Shown: piece by piece, positions 43,281 through 51,506 of the stretch
How the letters are laid out: the number at the start of each line of letters is the position of its first letter
Position numbering within the stretch: the stretch's first letter is position 1
Source of the DNA: Paenibacillus sp. HW567
GTDB lineage: Bacteria; Bacillota; Bacilli; Paenibacillales; Paenibacillaceae
Reading direction: 5' to 3'
DNA length: 64,000 nucleotides
NCBI RefSeq assembly: GCF_000374185.1
Contig: NZ_KB910518.1
Location: forward strand, 594,667-658,666
The notes under the pieces: generated by a model
What the model was told of the DNA's origin: nothing
The model's database searches: none
The model's input: the letters and a program-made list of their open reading frames with translations, nothing else
Made by a program: the position numbers and the translations under genes

Positions 43281-43392
43281 CAACTGTATGAAACTGTATG
43301 AGACTGTGTGCCGACTCTAGGCAGATTCTATACAGATTCTATACAGACTCAAGGCAAACTCTAGGTAGGCTCTAGAGTCACTCTAGGCCCAC
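43281..43392 (+). repeat. 11-bp phased repeat array rich in CTAG
   Basis: From 43314 the sequence steps in exact 11-bp units: ACTCTAGGCAG, ATTCTATACAG, ATTCTATACAG, ACTCAAGGCAA, ACTCTAGGTAG, GCTCTAGAGTC, ACTCTAGGCCC (ending 43390). It is preceded at 43281 by ACTGTATGA-type 10-bp repeats. The remaining 43393-43689 gap shows no gene or further clear signal. Confidence 0.75.
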
Positions 43393-43689
43393 TTTGGCTT
43401 AGACGACGGCACCAATCTAAAGGTCTCACCAATCTAATGCATTTTCTACAATTGATTTCGACGAATCCCAGGCTTTTTTCGGTTCTGTTGTACTTTGTAC
43501 AGTCAAATATCGGTTACAGTCATTTGGAGGCAGGTTTAGGATTTTTCATTGCATAAAGTGCAGTAGAACGAGAGTAGAACGTTAATTTTATTAATTCTAT
43601 TGTAAAAAATACAATCAAAGAAGTACGCCTGCCAGGTTATCGTTTACGAAATGAACAAACGAAAGGAAGACCGTAAGATAGGTTGGTTC

Positions 43690-43842
43690 GATCTGAAATA
43701 ATAGCAGAAATGCCGCTATTGGAGCGAAGAGTGGATGGTTTGATCAGAAATAACGGCAAAAATGTTGTTGTTGAACCAAGATAGGCTTGTCCGACCAGAA
43801 ATAACGGTAGAAATGCCGTTGTTGGAGTGAGGAGGGGTAAAG
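43690..43842 (+). repeat. Array 3 of the 51-bp palindromic repeat (3 units)
   Basis: Units at 43690, 43742 and 43793 (52 and 51 bp apart) read GAT(C)TGAAATAACGGCAGAAAT followed by GCCGTTGTTGGAGCGAGGAG-like sequence, with more divergence than arrays 1 and 2. The third unit runs into GGGGTAAAGTGGGG, which is the flank shared with the tRNA-linked repeats at 29.0 kb. Confidence 0.82.
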
Positions 43843-43884
43843 TGGGGATCAGTTACCTGGTAAATAGGGTGAACGCTCTCGAAG

Positions 43885-44229
43885 CAGATGCTCCAACGCC
43901 CCCAGGGGGTTCTCATCCCCCGGACGCACAAACAGCCCTCCCGAAGGAAGGCTGCTCTGTGACGTTTCGGAAGGGATACAGCCCGAACGTGCTGATTGCG
44001 AAGCGTGTGGTAACGAAGCCTATGCTCCAACGAACCCAAGGGGTTCTCATCCCCAGACGCACAAACAGCCTTCCCGAAGGAAGGCTGCTCTGTGACGTCC
44101 CGGAAGGGATACAGCCCGAACGGGCTGATTGCGAAGCGTGTGCTAACGAAGCCTATGCTTCAACGAACCTAAGGGGTTCTCATCCCCCGGACGCACAAAC
44201 AGCCTTCCCGAAGGAAGGCTGTTCTGTGA
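43885..44229 (-). repeat. Tandem 133-134 bp units: tRNA-Arg 3' end + terminator + spacer
   Basis: GACGCACAAACAGCC recurs at 43923, 44056 and 44190. Each unit holds the tRNA terminator hairpin and a degenerate copy of the tRNA 3' end (on the + strand CGTTTCGGAAGGGAT at 43963 and CGTCCCGGAAGGGAT at 44096; the true tRNA end is at 44230). GGGCTGATTGCGAAGCGTG and CCTATGCTCCAACGAAC follow. The third unit abuts the intact tRNA gene. Confidence 0.88.
44194..44227 (-). terminator. tRNA-Arg terminator hairpin (copy 2)
   Basis: On the minus strand GAACAGCCTTCC-TTCG-GGAAGGCTGTTTG directly follows the tRNA. It is the same as the hairpin at 28871-28904 apart from one base. Confidence 0.7.
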
Positions 44230-44303
44230 CGTCCCGGAAGGGATTCGAACCCCCGACCGTGCGCTTAGAAGGCGCATGCTCTATCCAGCTGAGCTACCGG
44301 GAC
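44230..44303 (-). tRNA. tRNA-Arg (anticodon UCU), copy 2
   Basis: This 74-nt gene is identical to the one at 28795-28868 and lies in the opposite orientation. Anticodon loop CTTCTAA, discriminator G, no encoded CCA. Confidence 0.97.
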
Positions 44304-44334
44304 ATAAGATAAGACTGAAAAGCAAGCAAAAAAT

Positions 44335-44363
44335 ATGTTATCATATATGTTTGTTTTTTTCAA
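44335..44363 (-). promoter_or_regulatory. Promoter of tRNA-Arg (copy 2)
   Basis: On the minus strand TTGAAA (44358-44363), 17 bp, TAACAT (44335-44340), about 30 nt before the tRNA. Confidence 0.6.
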
Positions 44364-44372
44364 CTTGTTTTT

Positions 44373-44400
44373 TTGAAACTGCGCAGGGATATGCTATAAT
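44373..44400 (+). promoter_or_regulatory. Promoter of the ysoA-like/tig transcript
   Basis: TTGAAA (44373-44378), 16 bp, TATAAT (44395-44400); divergent from the tRNA promoter, with about 40 nt to the first gene. Confidence 0.7.
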
Positions 44401-44439
44401 CTACAATTGATTAAGGTTCGGTGAAAAGGAGGTGCCCTC

Positions 44440-45369
44440 ATTAATCATTCGAATTCCCCCGCCAAAGAGAATATCGTGCTGTTTCCGAAAACGCTGGATT
44501 ACTATCAGATCCAGTTAACGGTAATGCTGGAGAGTGAACGCTACGGGGAAGCGATGGAACTGCTGCGTTTTTTGCTGCAATGCCAGGGACAGGAAGAGCG
44601 GCACTACCAGGAATGGCAGTCGCTTTTAGAGTGGCTGGAGTCGGCATTTCCCTATGCTGCCCATGACGGAGATGCAGAAGCTGAAGCTCAAGGCGGTGAA
44701 CAGGATCTCAAGGAAGAAGACATGGCCCGGATTCTGGCCAAATCCAAGCTCGAAGAGGATTCGGAATATCAGGGCAAGCTATTGCAGCGGGTAATGAACG
44801 AACCTTTGTCCGAGTCGACCATTCTGGCGCTGGAGCAGCTTTCGTATCTGGAGGGCGGCCATATCGACGAATCACTCACTGGCTGGCTGCAGCAGGCTGC
44901 GGTTCATCCGCTGCTGCAATTCCGCACGCTGCAGACTCTCCGCCGCCGCGGGGCACAGGGGATTATCGGGCTAGCCCGCGGGGCCGAAACGGCATACGTT
45001 GAGATCGAAACAGTGCCGTTGACCAATGAGGAGTTCCCGCCGCAGGTCAGCCAGGTCCTGGAACGGGTGGCTGAACAGGCAGAGGTGCACGAACCTGCGC
45101 TGTACTATTTTGCCCAGGAGCTTTGGGGGCAGTTCATAATGTCGATCTACGGCTCCGATGAATACCGCAAGCTGCTGGACGGAGAAGACGCTCGGCTCGA
45201 CATTTGGGCGGGTGCGCTGCATCAGATGGTGTCCGAGAGTCTGAACGGGAACCGGCAGGAGGAGGAGACCCGTACAATGTACGGGATAACAGGCAGCATG
45301 CGCTTTCAATTCGAGGGGGCATACCGCTCTCTCAAGGGATTTGTAAAGAGTTCTCTACTTGATAAATAG
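44440..45369 (+). CDS. YsoA-like TPR-type protein upstream of trigger factor
   Basis: The gene lies where Bacillus has ysoA, directly before tig. The 297-309-residue product is helical, with a TPR-like 'YYQIQLTVMLESERYGEAMELLRFLLQ' opening and paired helices throughout. AAAAGGAGGTG (44423-44433) is an excellent ribosome site. The only possible start at proper spacing is an ATT at 44440, in frame and giving 'MNHSNSPAKENIVLFPK'. The first standard start is a GTG at 44476, 42 nt from the site. The ATT start is therefore proposed. The function is unknown, perhaps linked to protein folding by context. Confidence 0.7.
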   Translation: MNHSNSPAKENIVLFPKTLDYYQIQLTVMLESERYGEAMELLRFLLQCQGQEERHYQEWQSLLEWLESAFPYAAHDGDAEAEAQGGEQDLKEEDMARILAKSKLEEDSEYQGKLLQRVMNEPLSESTILALEQLSYLEGGHIDESLTGWLQQAAVHPLLQFRTLQTLRRRGAQGIIGLARGAETAYVEIETVPLTNEEFPPQVSQVLERVAEQAEVHEPALYYFAQELWGQFIMSIYGSDEYRKLLDGEDARLDIWAGALHQMVSESLNGNRQEEETRTMYGITGSMRFQFEGAYRSLKGFVKSSLLDK

Positions 45370-45466
45370 AGTAATGTTGTATATAATATAATGGTTATTC
45401 TGTGCGTGAATTGTGTGATTATTAGTAAGTGAACATGTAACCTATTTTTGGAGGGAAAAGTATATT

Positions 45467-46807
45467 ATGAAAGCAACCTGGGAAAAAATAGAGAAGAACC
45501 TTGGAGTTCTTGAAGTCGAAGTAGGAGCAGAACGCGTAGCTGCAGCACTCGACAAAGCTTTTAATAAAGTAGTTAAGAAAGCTAACGTGCCTGGTTTCCG
45601 TAAAGGCAAAGTGCCACGGCCAATTTTTGAATCCCGTTTTGGTGTGGAAAGCCTGTACCAGGACGCCATTGATATTCTTCTTCCTGAAGTTTACAGTGAA
45701 GCGGTTGAACAAACCGATATCTTCCCTGTAGACCGTCCGGAAGTGGACATCGAGCAATTCGCCAAAGGCCAAGCGTTCATCTTCAAAGCAAAGATCACCG
45801 TTAAGCCTGAAGTGACTTTGGGTCAGTACAAAGGCCTTGAAGTACCGGTACAAAAGGCTGAAGTTACTGAAGAAGAACTCGGTGCTGAACTGAAACGTCT
45901 GCAGGAGCGTCATGCTGAGCTTGTTGTCGTTGAAGATGAAGCTGCAGTAAGCGGCGATATCGCAATAATCGACTTTGACGGATCTGTGGATGGCGTGCCA
46001 TTCGAAGGCGGAAAGGCTGAACGTCATTCCCTGGAGCTGGGAAGCAATTCCTTCATTCCTGGATTCGAAGATCAAGTAGTAGGCATGTCCACTGGAGATT
46101 TCAAGGATGTTGAAGTTACTTTCCCTGAAACTTACCATGCGGAGCACCTTGCCGGTAAACCTGCTGTATTCAAAGTAAAGCTGCATGAAATCAAACGCAA
46201 ACAGCTTCCTGCTCTGGATGATGAATTTGCTAAGGATGTAAGCGAATTTGACACGCTGGAAGAATACAAGGCTGACCTGAAGGCACAACTGGAATCCCGC
46301 AAGCAGGATGAGCTCAAAGGCGCCCGCGAAACTGCAGTGGTAGACGCAGCGGCAGCTAATGCAGAGGTTGAAATTCCTGAAGCGATGATCAGCAGTGAAG
46401 TTCAGAACATGGTTCGCGATTTCGACAACCGTCTTCGTCAGCAAGGCATGAACATGGACATGTTCCTCAGCTTCTCCGGCCAAACCCGTGAAGACCTTGA
46501 GAGCCAGATGAAAGGCGATGCCGAGAAGCGCGTCCGCAACAACCTGGTGCTTGAAGTAATTGCGAAGGAAGAGAAGATTGAAGTTTCCGAAGAAGAAGTG
46601 AATCAGGAGCTTGCTTCTATGGCTGAATCCTTCAAGCGTTCCGCTGAAGAGATCCGCAGCATTCTGGCGGCTAATGGTTCCCTGAACAGCTTGAACGATG
46701 AGATTTCTTTGCGCAAGACCATTGATTTCCTCGTAGAGAACAGCGTTGAGATTGAAGCTCCAGCAGTAACTGAAGAAGCTGCACAAGTAGAAGCGAGCGC
46801 TGAGTAA
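45467..46807 (+). CDS. tig: Trigger factor (ribosome-associated chaperone, PPIase)
   Basis: The 446-residue chaperone has the N-terminal ribosome-binding domain with the signature 'GFRKGKVPRPIFESRFG' (about residues 43-59). An FKBP-like PPIase domain follows ('DIAIIDFDGSVDGVPFEGGKAE', 'FIPGFEDQVVGM'), then a helical C-terminal chaperone domain. It binds nascent chains at the exit tunnel. It heads the folding/proteolysis block tig-clpP-clpX-lon. A terminator follows, so clpP has its own promoter. Confidence 0.96.
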   Translation: MKATWEKIEKNLGVLEVEVGAERVAAALDKAFNKVVKKANVPGFRKGKVPRPIFESRFGVESLYQDAIDILLPEVYSEAVEQTDIFPVDRPEVDIEQFAKGQAFIFKAKITVKPEVTLGQYKGLEVPVQKAEVTEEELGAELKRLQERHAELVVVEDEAAVSGDIAIIDFDGSVDGVPFEGGKAERHSLELGSNSFIPGFEDQVVGMSTGDFKDVEVTFPETYHAEHLAGKPAVFKVKLHEIKRKQLPALDDEFAKDVSEFDTLEEYKADLKAQLESRKQDELKGARETAVVDAAAANAEVEIPEAMISSEVQNMVRDFDNRLRQQGMNMDMFLSFSGQTREDLESQMKGDAEKRVRNNLVLEVIAKEEKIEVSEEEVNQELASMAESFKRSAEEIRSILAANGSLNSLNDEISLRKTIDFLVENSVEIEAPAVTEEAAQVEASAE

Positions 46808-46868
46808 CACTCTTCCGGGGTGATAGTTTACCTAGAGCGGCCGGCAGGATGGCCTCCATAAATATAGA

Positions 46869-46905
46869 TAAGGCACGTAATCTCTGTTACGTGCCTTATT
46901 TTTAT
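46869..46905 (+). terminator. Terminator after tig
   Basis: AAGGCACGTAA / TTACGTGCCTT stem with a 6-nt loop followed by ATTTTTAT. Confidence 0.88.
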
Positions 46906-47012
46906 CGCCGGGTAGAATATATTGGTACATAACTGCAAAATTGGCTTTATGCCGGGAATTGCGCTATAATGGCATGCACATGAACAATGTGATTTTATGC
47001 AGCAGTGAAAAA

Positions 47013-47041
47013 ATGACATAGCGCCTTGAACGTGTTAAAAT
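47013..47041 (+). promoter_or_regulatory. Probable clpP-clpX promoter
   Basis: ATGACA (47013-47018), 17 bp, TAAAAT (47036-47041), 50 nt before the clpP start. No CtsR heptad repeat was recognised nearby. Confidence 0.5.
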
Positions 47042-47090
47042 ATTTCTGAAACGGATAGACTAATCTGTACAGAGAAAAGAGGTTGGTGGC

Positions 47091-47681
47091 ATGAGTCTGG
47101 TACCAATGGTTGTGGAATCAACAAGTCGGGGAGAACGGTCATACGATATCTATTCCAGATTGCTCAAGGACCGTATCATTTTCCTAAGCAATGCGATTGA
47201 CGATGATGTCGCCAATCTGGTTATTGCCCAATTGCTGTTCCTGGCAGCAGATGACCCCGAAAAAGACATTCACCTGTACATCAACTCGCCCGGTGGTTCT
47301 GTGACAGCCGGCATGGGTATATATGATACAATGCAATACATCAAACCGGATGTGTCAACAATTTGCGTAGGCATGGCGGCAAGCATGGGATCGCTGCTGC
47401 TTACGGCTGGGGCTCCAGGCAAGAGATATGCGCTGACTAATAGTGAAGTAATGATACACCAGCCGCTCGGCGGCGTTCAGGGGCAAGCATCCGATATCTG
47501 GATTCATACCGACTGGATTCTCAAAACGAGACAGAAGCTGAATCAAATATATGTGGATCGCACAGGTCAGCCCCTTGACAAAATCGAACGCGATACGGAC
47601 CGAGACAACTTTATGAGCGCGGAAGAAGCGAAGGAATACGGGCTTATTGACCAGGTACTCTCTTCACCGATCAAATCCTAA
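47091..47681 (+). CDS. clpP: ATP-dependent Clp protease proteolytic subunit
   Basis: The 196-residue serine protease has catalytic Ser98 ('[11 protein letters not shown]') and His123 ('[11 protein letters not shown]'), with Asp in the '[15 protein letters not shown]' segment. It forms tetradecamers fed by ClpX, encoded 11 nt downstream. GAGGTTGGTGG precedes the ATG. In this genome clpP and clpX form one operon, unlike B. subtilis, where clpP stands alone. Confidence 0.97.
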   Translation: MSLVPMVVESTSRGERSYDIYSRLLKDRIIFLSNAIDDDVANLVIAQLLFLAADDPEKDIHLYINSPGGSVTAGMGIYDTMQYIKPDVSTICVGMAASMGSLLLTAGAPGKRYALTNSEVMIHQPLGGVQGQASDIWIHTDWILKTRQKLNQIYVDRTGQPLDKIERDTDRDNFMSAEEAKEYGLIDQVLSSPIKS

Positions 47682-47692
47682 GGGGTGGTTAG

Positions 47693-48949
47693 ATGTTTAA
47701 ATTTAATGATGAAAAAGGGCAGTTGAAATGTTCTTTTTGCGGCAAATCCCAAGAGCAGGTTCGTAAGCTTGTTGCTGGACCGGGCGTTTATATATGTGAT
47801 GAATGCATCGAGCTGTGCACGGAAATCGTGGAAGAAGAGCTGGGCCACGAGGAAGAGCTGGACCTTAAGGACATTCCGAAACCGAAGGAAATCCGTGACA
47901 TTCTCGATCAATACGTCATTGGCCAGGAGCAGGCGAAGAAATCGCTCTCCGTTGCCGTATATAATCACTACAAACGTGTTAACAGCCAGAGCAAGATTGA
48001 AGATGTTGAACTGACGAAGAGCAACATTTTGCTGCTCGGTCCAACGGGTTCAGGTAAGACATTGCTGGCGCAGACTATGGCAAAAATCATCAACGTTCCC
48101 TTTGCCATTGCGGATGCAACTTCCCTTACGGAAGCGGGTTATGTCGGCGAGGATGTAGAGAATATCCTGCTGAAGTTAATCCAGGCTGCCGATTACGATG
48201 TGGAAAAGGCCGAACGCGGCATCATCTATATTGATGAAATTGATAAAGTGGCACGCAAATCCGAGAACCCGTCCATTACCCGTGACGTTTCCGGTGAAGG
48301 TGTACAGCAGGCGCTGCTGAAGATTCTGGAAGGCACTGTAGCTTCTGTACCCCCACAAGGCGGCCGCAAGCATCCTCATCAGGAATTTATTCAGATTGAT
48401 ACTACGAACATTTTGTTTATCGTGGGCGGTGCTTTTGACGGCCTGGAGCAAATGATTAAACGCCGTATCGGCAAAAAAGTCATCGGCTTCAACGCGGCTG
48501 TTGAAGGTCAGAAGGAACTCAAAACTGGCGAATACCTCTCAATGGTATTGCCGGAGGATCTGCTCAAGTTCGGTCTGATCCCTGAATTTGTCGGCCGTTT
48601 GCCGGTGATCTCAACGCTGGAGCCGCTGGATGAGAGCACGCTGGTGCGCATTCTGTCCGAGCCAAAGAACGCGCTCACGAAGCAGTATATCAAGCTGCTG
48701 GAAATGGACAATGTAGCGCTGAAGTTTGAACCTAAAGCCCTTGAAGCCATTGCCAAAGAAGCGATCAAACGCAACACGGGTGCCCGAGGACTTCGTGCCA
48801 TTATTGAGAGCATTATGCTGGATGTCATGTATGAGGTTCCTTCGCGTGATGATATTAAGGATTGCGTGATTACAGAGCAGGTTGTTCAAGAGAAGTCCCT
48901 GCCTGAGCTAAGCCTCAAGAAAGACAAGAAAAAAGAGGAAAGCGCCTAA
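47693..48949 (+). CDS. clpX: ATP-dependent Clp protease ATPase subunit ClpX
   Basis: The 418-residue AAA+ unfoldase has an N-terminal zinc-binding domain ('[13 protein letters not shown]...CDEC', about residues 11-40). Walker A '[18 protein letters not shown]', Walker B '[14 protein letters not shown]', the pore loop 'YVGEDVEN' and the IGF-type ClpP-docking loop ('KKVIGFN') are present. All the motifs needed for ClpP partnership are there. RBS AAGGGGTGG. Confidence 0.97.
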   Translation: MFKFNDEKGQLKCSFCGKSQEQVRKLVAGPGVYICDECIELCTEIVEEELGHEEELDLKDIPKPKEIRDILDQYVIGQEQAKKSLSVAVYNHYKRVNSQSKIEDVELTKSNILLLGPTGSGKTLLAQTMAKIINVPFAIADATSLTEAGYVGEDVENILLKLIQAADYDVEKAERGIIYIDEIDKVARKSENPSITRDVSGEGVQQALLKILEGTVASVPPQGGRKHPHQEFIQIDTTNILFIVGGAFDGLEQMIKRRIGKKVIGFNAAVEGQKELKTGEYLSMVLPEDLLKFGLIPEFVGRLPVISTLEPLDESTLVRILSEPKNALTKQYIKLLEMDNVALKFEPKALEAIAKEAIKRNTGARGLRAIIESIMLDVMYEVPSRDDIKDCVITEQVVQEKSLPELSLKKDKKKEESA

Positions 48950-49060
48950 GCCGTTACTACTTGTACAATACAATTCACTGTCTCCACCTCTCTTCCGCTT
49001 GCCCCGTTTTACTGCGGGATCGGGGAGGGTGGAGCTTTGATCGTTATGGGGGAGAAAACC

Positions 49061-50200
49061 ATGTTCTTGAGACACCAGACCCGTCCCGTCAATGTTGGCG
49101 GAGTGATTATTGGGGGAAACAACGAGGTTGCGATTCAAAGCATGTGTACGACCAAAACCGCTGATGTCGAAGCTACCGTTGCCGAGATTCTGCGTCTGGA
49201 AGAAGCGGGCTGCCAGCTTGTCCGTGTGACCGTCAACAACGAAGAGGCGGCTGCCGCAATCAAGGAGATCAAGAAGCAAATTCATATCCCGCTTGTGGCG
49301 GATATTCATTTCAACTATAAGCTGGCCTTGCTTGCCATAGAGAACGGCATCGACAAGGTGCGTATCAATCCGGGCAACATCGGACGCCGTGACAAAGTGG
49401 AAGCTGTGGTGAAGGCCTGCAAGGAGAAAGGAATTCCCATTCGTATCGGTGTAAATGCCGGTTCTTTGGAGAGTCATCTTTTAGAAAAATATGGTTACCC
49501 AACACCGGAAGCTATGGTAGAGAGTGCTCTATTCCATATTGGGATTCTCGAAGAACTCGATTTCCATGATATTATCGTATCGCTTAAGGCCTCGGATGTA
49601 CCGATGGCTATCGAAGCCTACCGCAAAGCTGCAGAAGTTATTCCATATCCGCTGCATCTGGGCATTACCGAGTCCGGCACCTTGTTCGCCGGGACCGTGA
49701 AGAGCTCCGCAGGCATCGGTGCGCTGCTCTCAATGGGCATCGGCAGCACTGTACGCATCTCGCTCAGCGCTGATCCGGTCGAAGAGGTAAAGGTAGCGCG
49801 TGAGCTGCTCAAGACCTTCGGTCTAATCTCTAATGCCCCTACGCTGATCTCCTGCCCTACCTGCGGACGGCTGGATATTGATCTTTTCTCCATTGCGAAT
49901 GAAGTGGAGGAGTATATTTCCAAGCTTAAGGTGCCGATTAAGGTATCCGTACTAGGCTGCGCTGTCAACGGCCCCGGCGAAGCACGCGAAGCTGACATCG
50001 GGATCGCTGGTGCCCGTGGAGAAGGCTTGCTGTTCCGCTACGGCAAGATGATCCGCAAGGTTCCCGAAGCGGACTTGGTGTCCGAGCTGAAGAAGGAGAT
50101 CGACGCGATCGTAGTTCATTTTGAAGAAACCGGTGAGATTCCGGGCCGCAAGCATGCAGGACTGGCTCCGGCTGTGCAAGTGGGAAACTCTGATAATTAA
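49061..50200 (+). CDS. ispG: 4-hydroxy-3-methylbut-2-enyl diphosphate synthase IspG
   Basis: The 379-residue [4Fe-4S] enzyme of the MEP isoprenoid pathway starts '[21 protein letters not shown]' and has '[28 protein letters not shown]' and '[30 protein letters not shown]'. Cluster ligands are in '[14 protein letters not shown]' and '[21 protein letters not shown]'. GGGGGAG lies 7 nt before the ATG at 49061; an ATG at 49046 is an alternative. Its position between clpX and lonB interrupts the usual Clp/Lon order of Bacillus. Confidence 0.95.
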   Translation: MFLRHQTRPVNVGGVIIGGNNEVAIQSMCTTKTADVEATVAEILRLEEAGCQLVRVTVNNEEAAAAIKEIKKQIHIPLVADIHFNYKLALLAIENGIDKVRINPGNIGRRDKVEAVVKACKEKGIPIRIGVNAGSLESHLLEKYGYPTPEAMVESALFHIGILEELDFHDIIVSLKASDVPMAIEAYRKAAEVIPYPLHLGITESGTLFAGTVKSSAGIGALLSMGIGSTVRISLSADPVEEVKVARELLKTFGLISNAPTLISCPTCGRLDIDLFSIANEVEEYISKLKVPIKVSVLGCAVNGPGEAREADIGIAGARGEGLLFRYGKMIRKVPEADLVSELKKEIDAIVVHFEETGEIPGRKHAGLAPAVQVGNSDN

Positions 50201-50262
50201 TATAAACTGAACTCATTAGCGAGTTTTATTGCAATATGCGAACTCATACTAAGGTGACGAAG

Positions 50263-50315
50263 AACGTCCCATCTTGCCCCGTAATTATGCGGAGGTGTGA
50301 TGGGCGTTTTTTATT
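50263..50315 (+). terminator. Terminator after ispG
   Basis: AACGTCCCATC / GATGGGCGTT around a 20-odd-nt loop followed by TTTTTT; it ends 3 nt before the next gene's ribosome site. Confidence 0.75.
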
Positions 50316-50330
50316 TTGAGGAGGAACAAT

Positions 50331-51002
50331 ATGGATTATGAGCGAGTGTATGAGGAGTTTATCCAATATCACCTTACCTGTCGTTCCGGGGAACGGAGAG
50401 GGAGGCTGGATAGGGGGCATCGTCACGCAGAAGCATTATTTTTGCGTAAGGTTTGGTGGCCACTTCGTGGTAATTTCTCTGATCTGCATCCGGAATACGA
50501 GGTTTTGGACTGGCGTGGGCGATCTTATTTCGCCGACTTTGCCTTTGTACCGGGAACGGTGAAATTACTATTGGAGATCAAGGGTTACACGTCCCATGTC
50601 AAAGAGATGGATAGACAAAAGTACAGTAATGAATTGAATCGTGAGACTTTTCTATGCGCGATGGGCTACCAGGTACTATCTTTTGCCTATGATGATGTTG
50701 AGCAGCGTCCCGAGTTGTGCATTACCCTATTGCGCATGGTGCTAAGTAGATATATGAGTGCGGCTGTACCTGTAGATAAAGCTCATCTTGCTGAGAGAGA
50801 AATTATTCGGTTTGTGATTCGTCAATCTGGTTCGGTACGGCCGCGTGATGTTGCTGATTATTTTTCACTAGACCCCAAGACGGTGCGGAATATGCTGAAC
50901 AAGCTGTGCGAAAAAGGCTGGCTTAATCCGGTCAGACACGGTGCAGGAATCCGAAAGGTACGGTATGAGCTGGCACGTGGTGTTCTGGACTATTGGGATT
51001 GA
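50331..51002 (+). CDS. Endonuclease-like (DUF559/Vsr-type) protein with C-terminal winged helix
   Basis: The 223-residue protein is not assigned to a named family. The first 145 residues look like a PD-(D/E)XK/Vsr-type nuclease fold: 'SYFADFAFVPGTVKLLLEIKGYTSH' (D...ExK), then 'RQKYSNELNRETFLCAMGYQVLSFAYDDVEQRPE', which mirrors the 'R..R...L...G..VLRF...DV' tail of DUF559 proteins. The last 70 residues form a winged HTH ('SGSVRPRDVADYFSLDPKTVRNMLNKLCEKGWL'). GAGGAGG lies before the ATG at 50331. Between ispG and lonB it has no obvious pathway link. Confidence 0.65.
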   Translation: MDYERVYEEFIQYHLTCRSGERRGRLDRGHRHAEALFLRKVWWPLRGNFSDLHPEYEVLDWRGRSYFADFAFVPGTVKLLLEIKGYTSHVKEMDRQKYSNELNRETFLCAMGYQVLSFAYDDVEQRPELCITLLRMVLSRYMSAAVPVDKAHLAEREIIRFVIRQSGSVRPRDVADYFSLDPKTVRNMLNKLCEKGWLNPVRHGAGIRKVRYELARGVLDYWD

Positions 51003-51421
51003 GCAAGTCCAAGTGCTCAGGTTTGATTACTCCAAAGTCTATCTATGGTCAGGCATTAGATAAAAGGATTTCTTCCCTCTAAATTGGCTGAAAAGATTAT
51101 TTTTTGACGAGTAGCGGGAATTACACCCGGTAATCTCTGAGATTGTTCTGTTTTTTGAGTTATAGTCAGAAATTAAAGGGCATGAATCCCTTTACTGACA
51201 CCAACTTGGGGGAATCCGTTAAGTAAGGGGAAGAATTCCCCTTAGATCATGACGATGGCATGGCAGAGATCGATTAATCCGCATAGATCAACTCCTGAAA
51301 AACAGATGTCCCATTCGGCTGCCGCCAGCCATATTCTCGCGCTCATCTTTTCTGGAACAGTCCATTCTCCATGTTGATCCATTGATGTTCCGTTATTCTT
51401 CCATAAATCCGCTCCCCGGGC

Positions 51422-51450
51422 GTTTACGAATGACCGAAAAGGCTATACTA
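51422..51450 (+). promoter_or_regulatory. Sigma-F-like forespore promoter of lonB
   Basis: GTTTA (51422-51426), 14 bp and GGCTATACTA (51441-51450) match the B. subtilis sigma-F pattern GYWTA / GGNNANAHTR in every defined base, although the spacer is a little short. B. subtilis lonB is sigma-F controlled. An imperfect dyad around CTAG (51444-51463) overlaps it. The 51003-51421 gap holds no supported gene (one weak minus-strand frame, see findings). Confidence 0.5.
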
Positions 51451-51506
51451 CCTAGTAGTAGCCAAATACAGGACAGGTAGACTGAACGAAACAGGAGGGA
51501 TGACCT

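Noticed and set aside
43827-44312. 161-residue open frame across the tandem tRNA-end units
   Set aside because: It runs through the repeated units and into the antisense of the tRNA gene, so it is repeat-derived rather than a gene.
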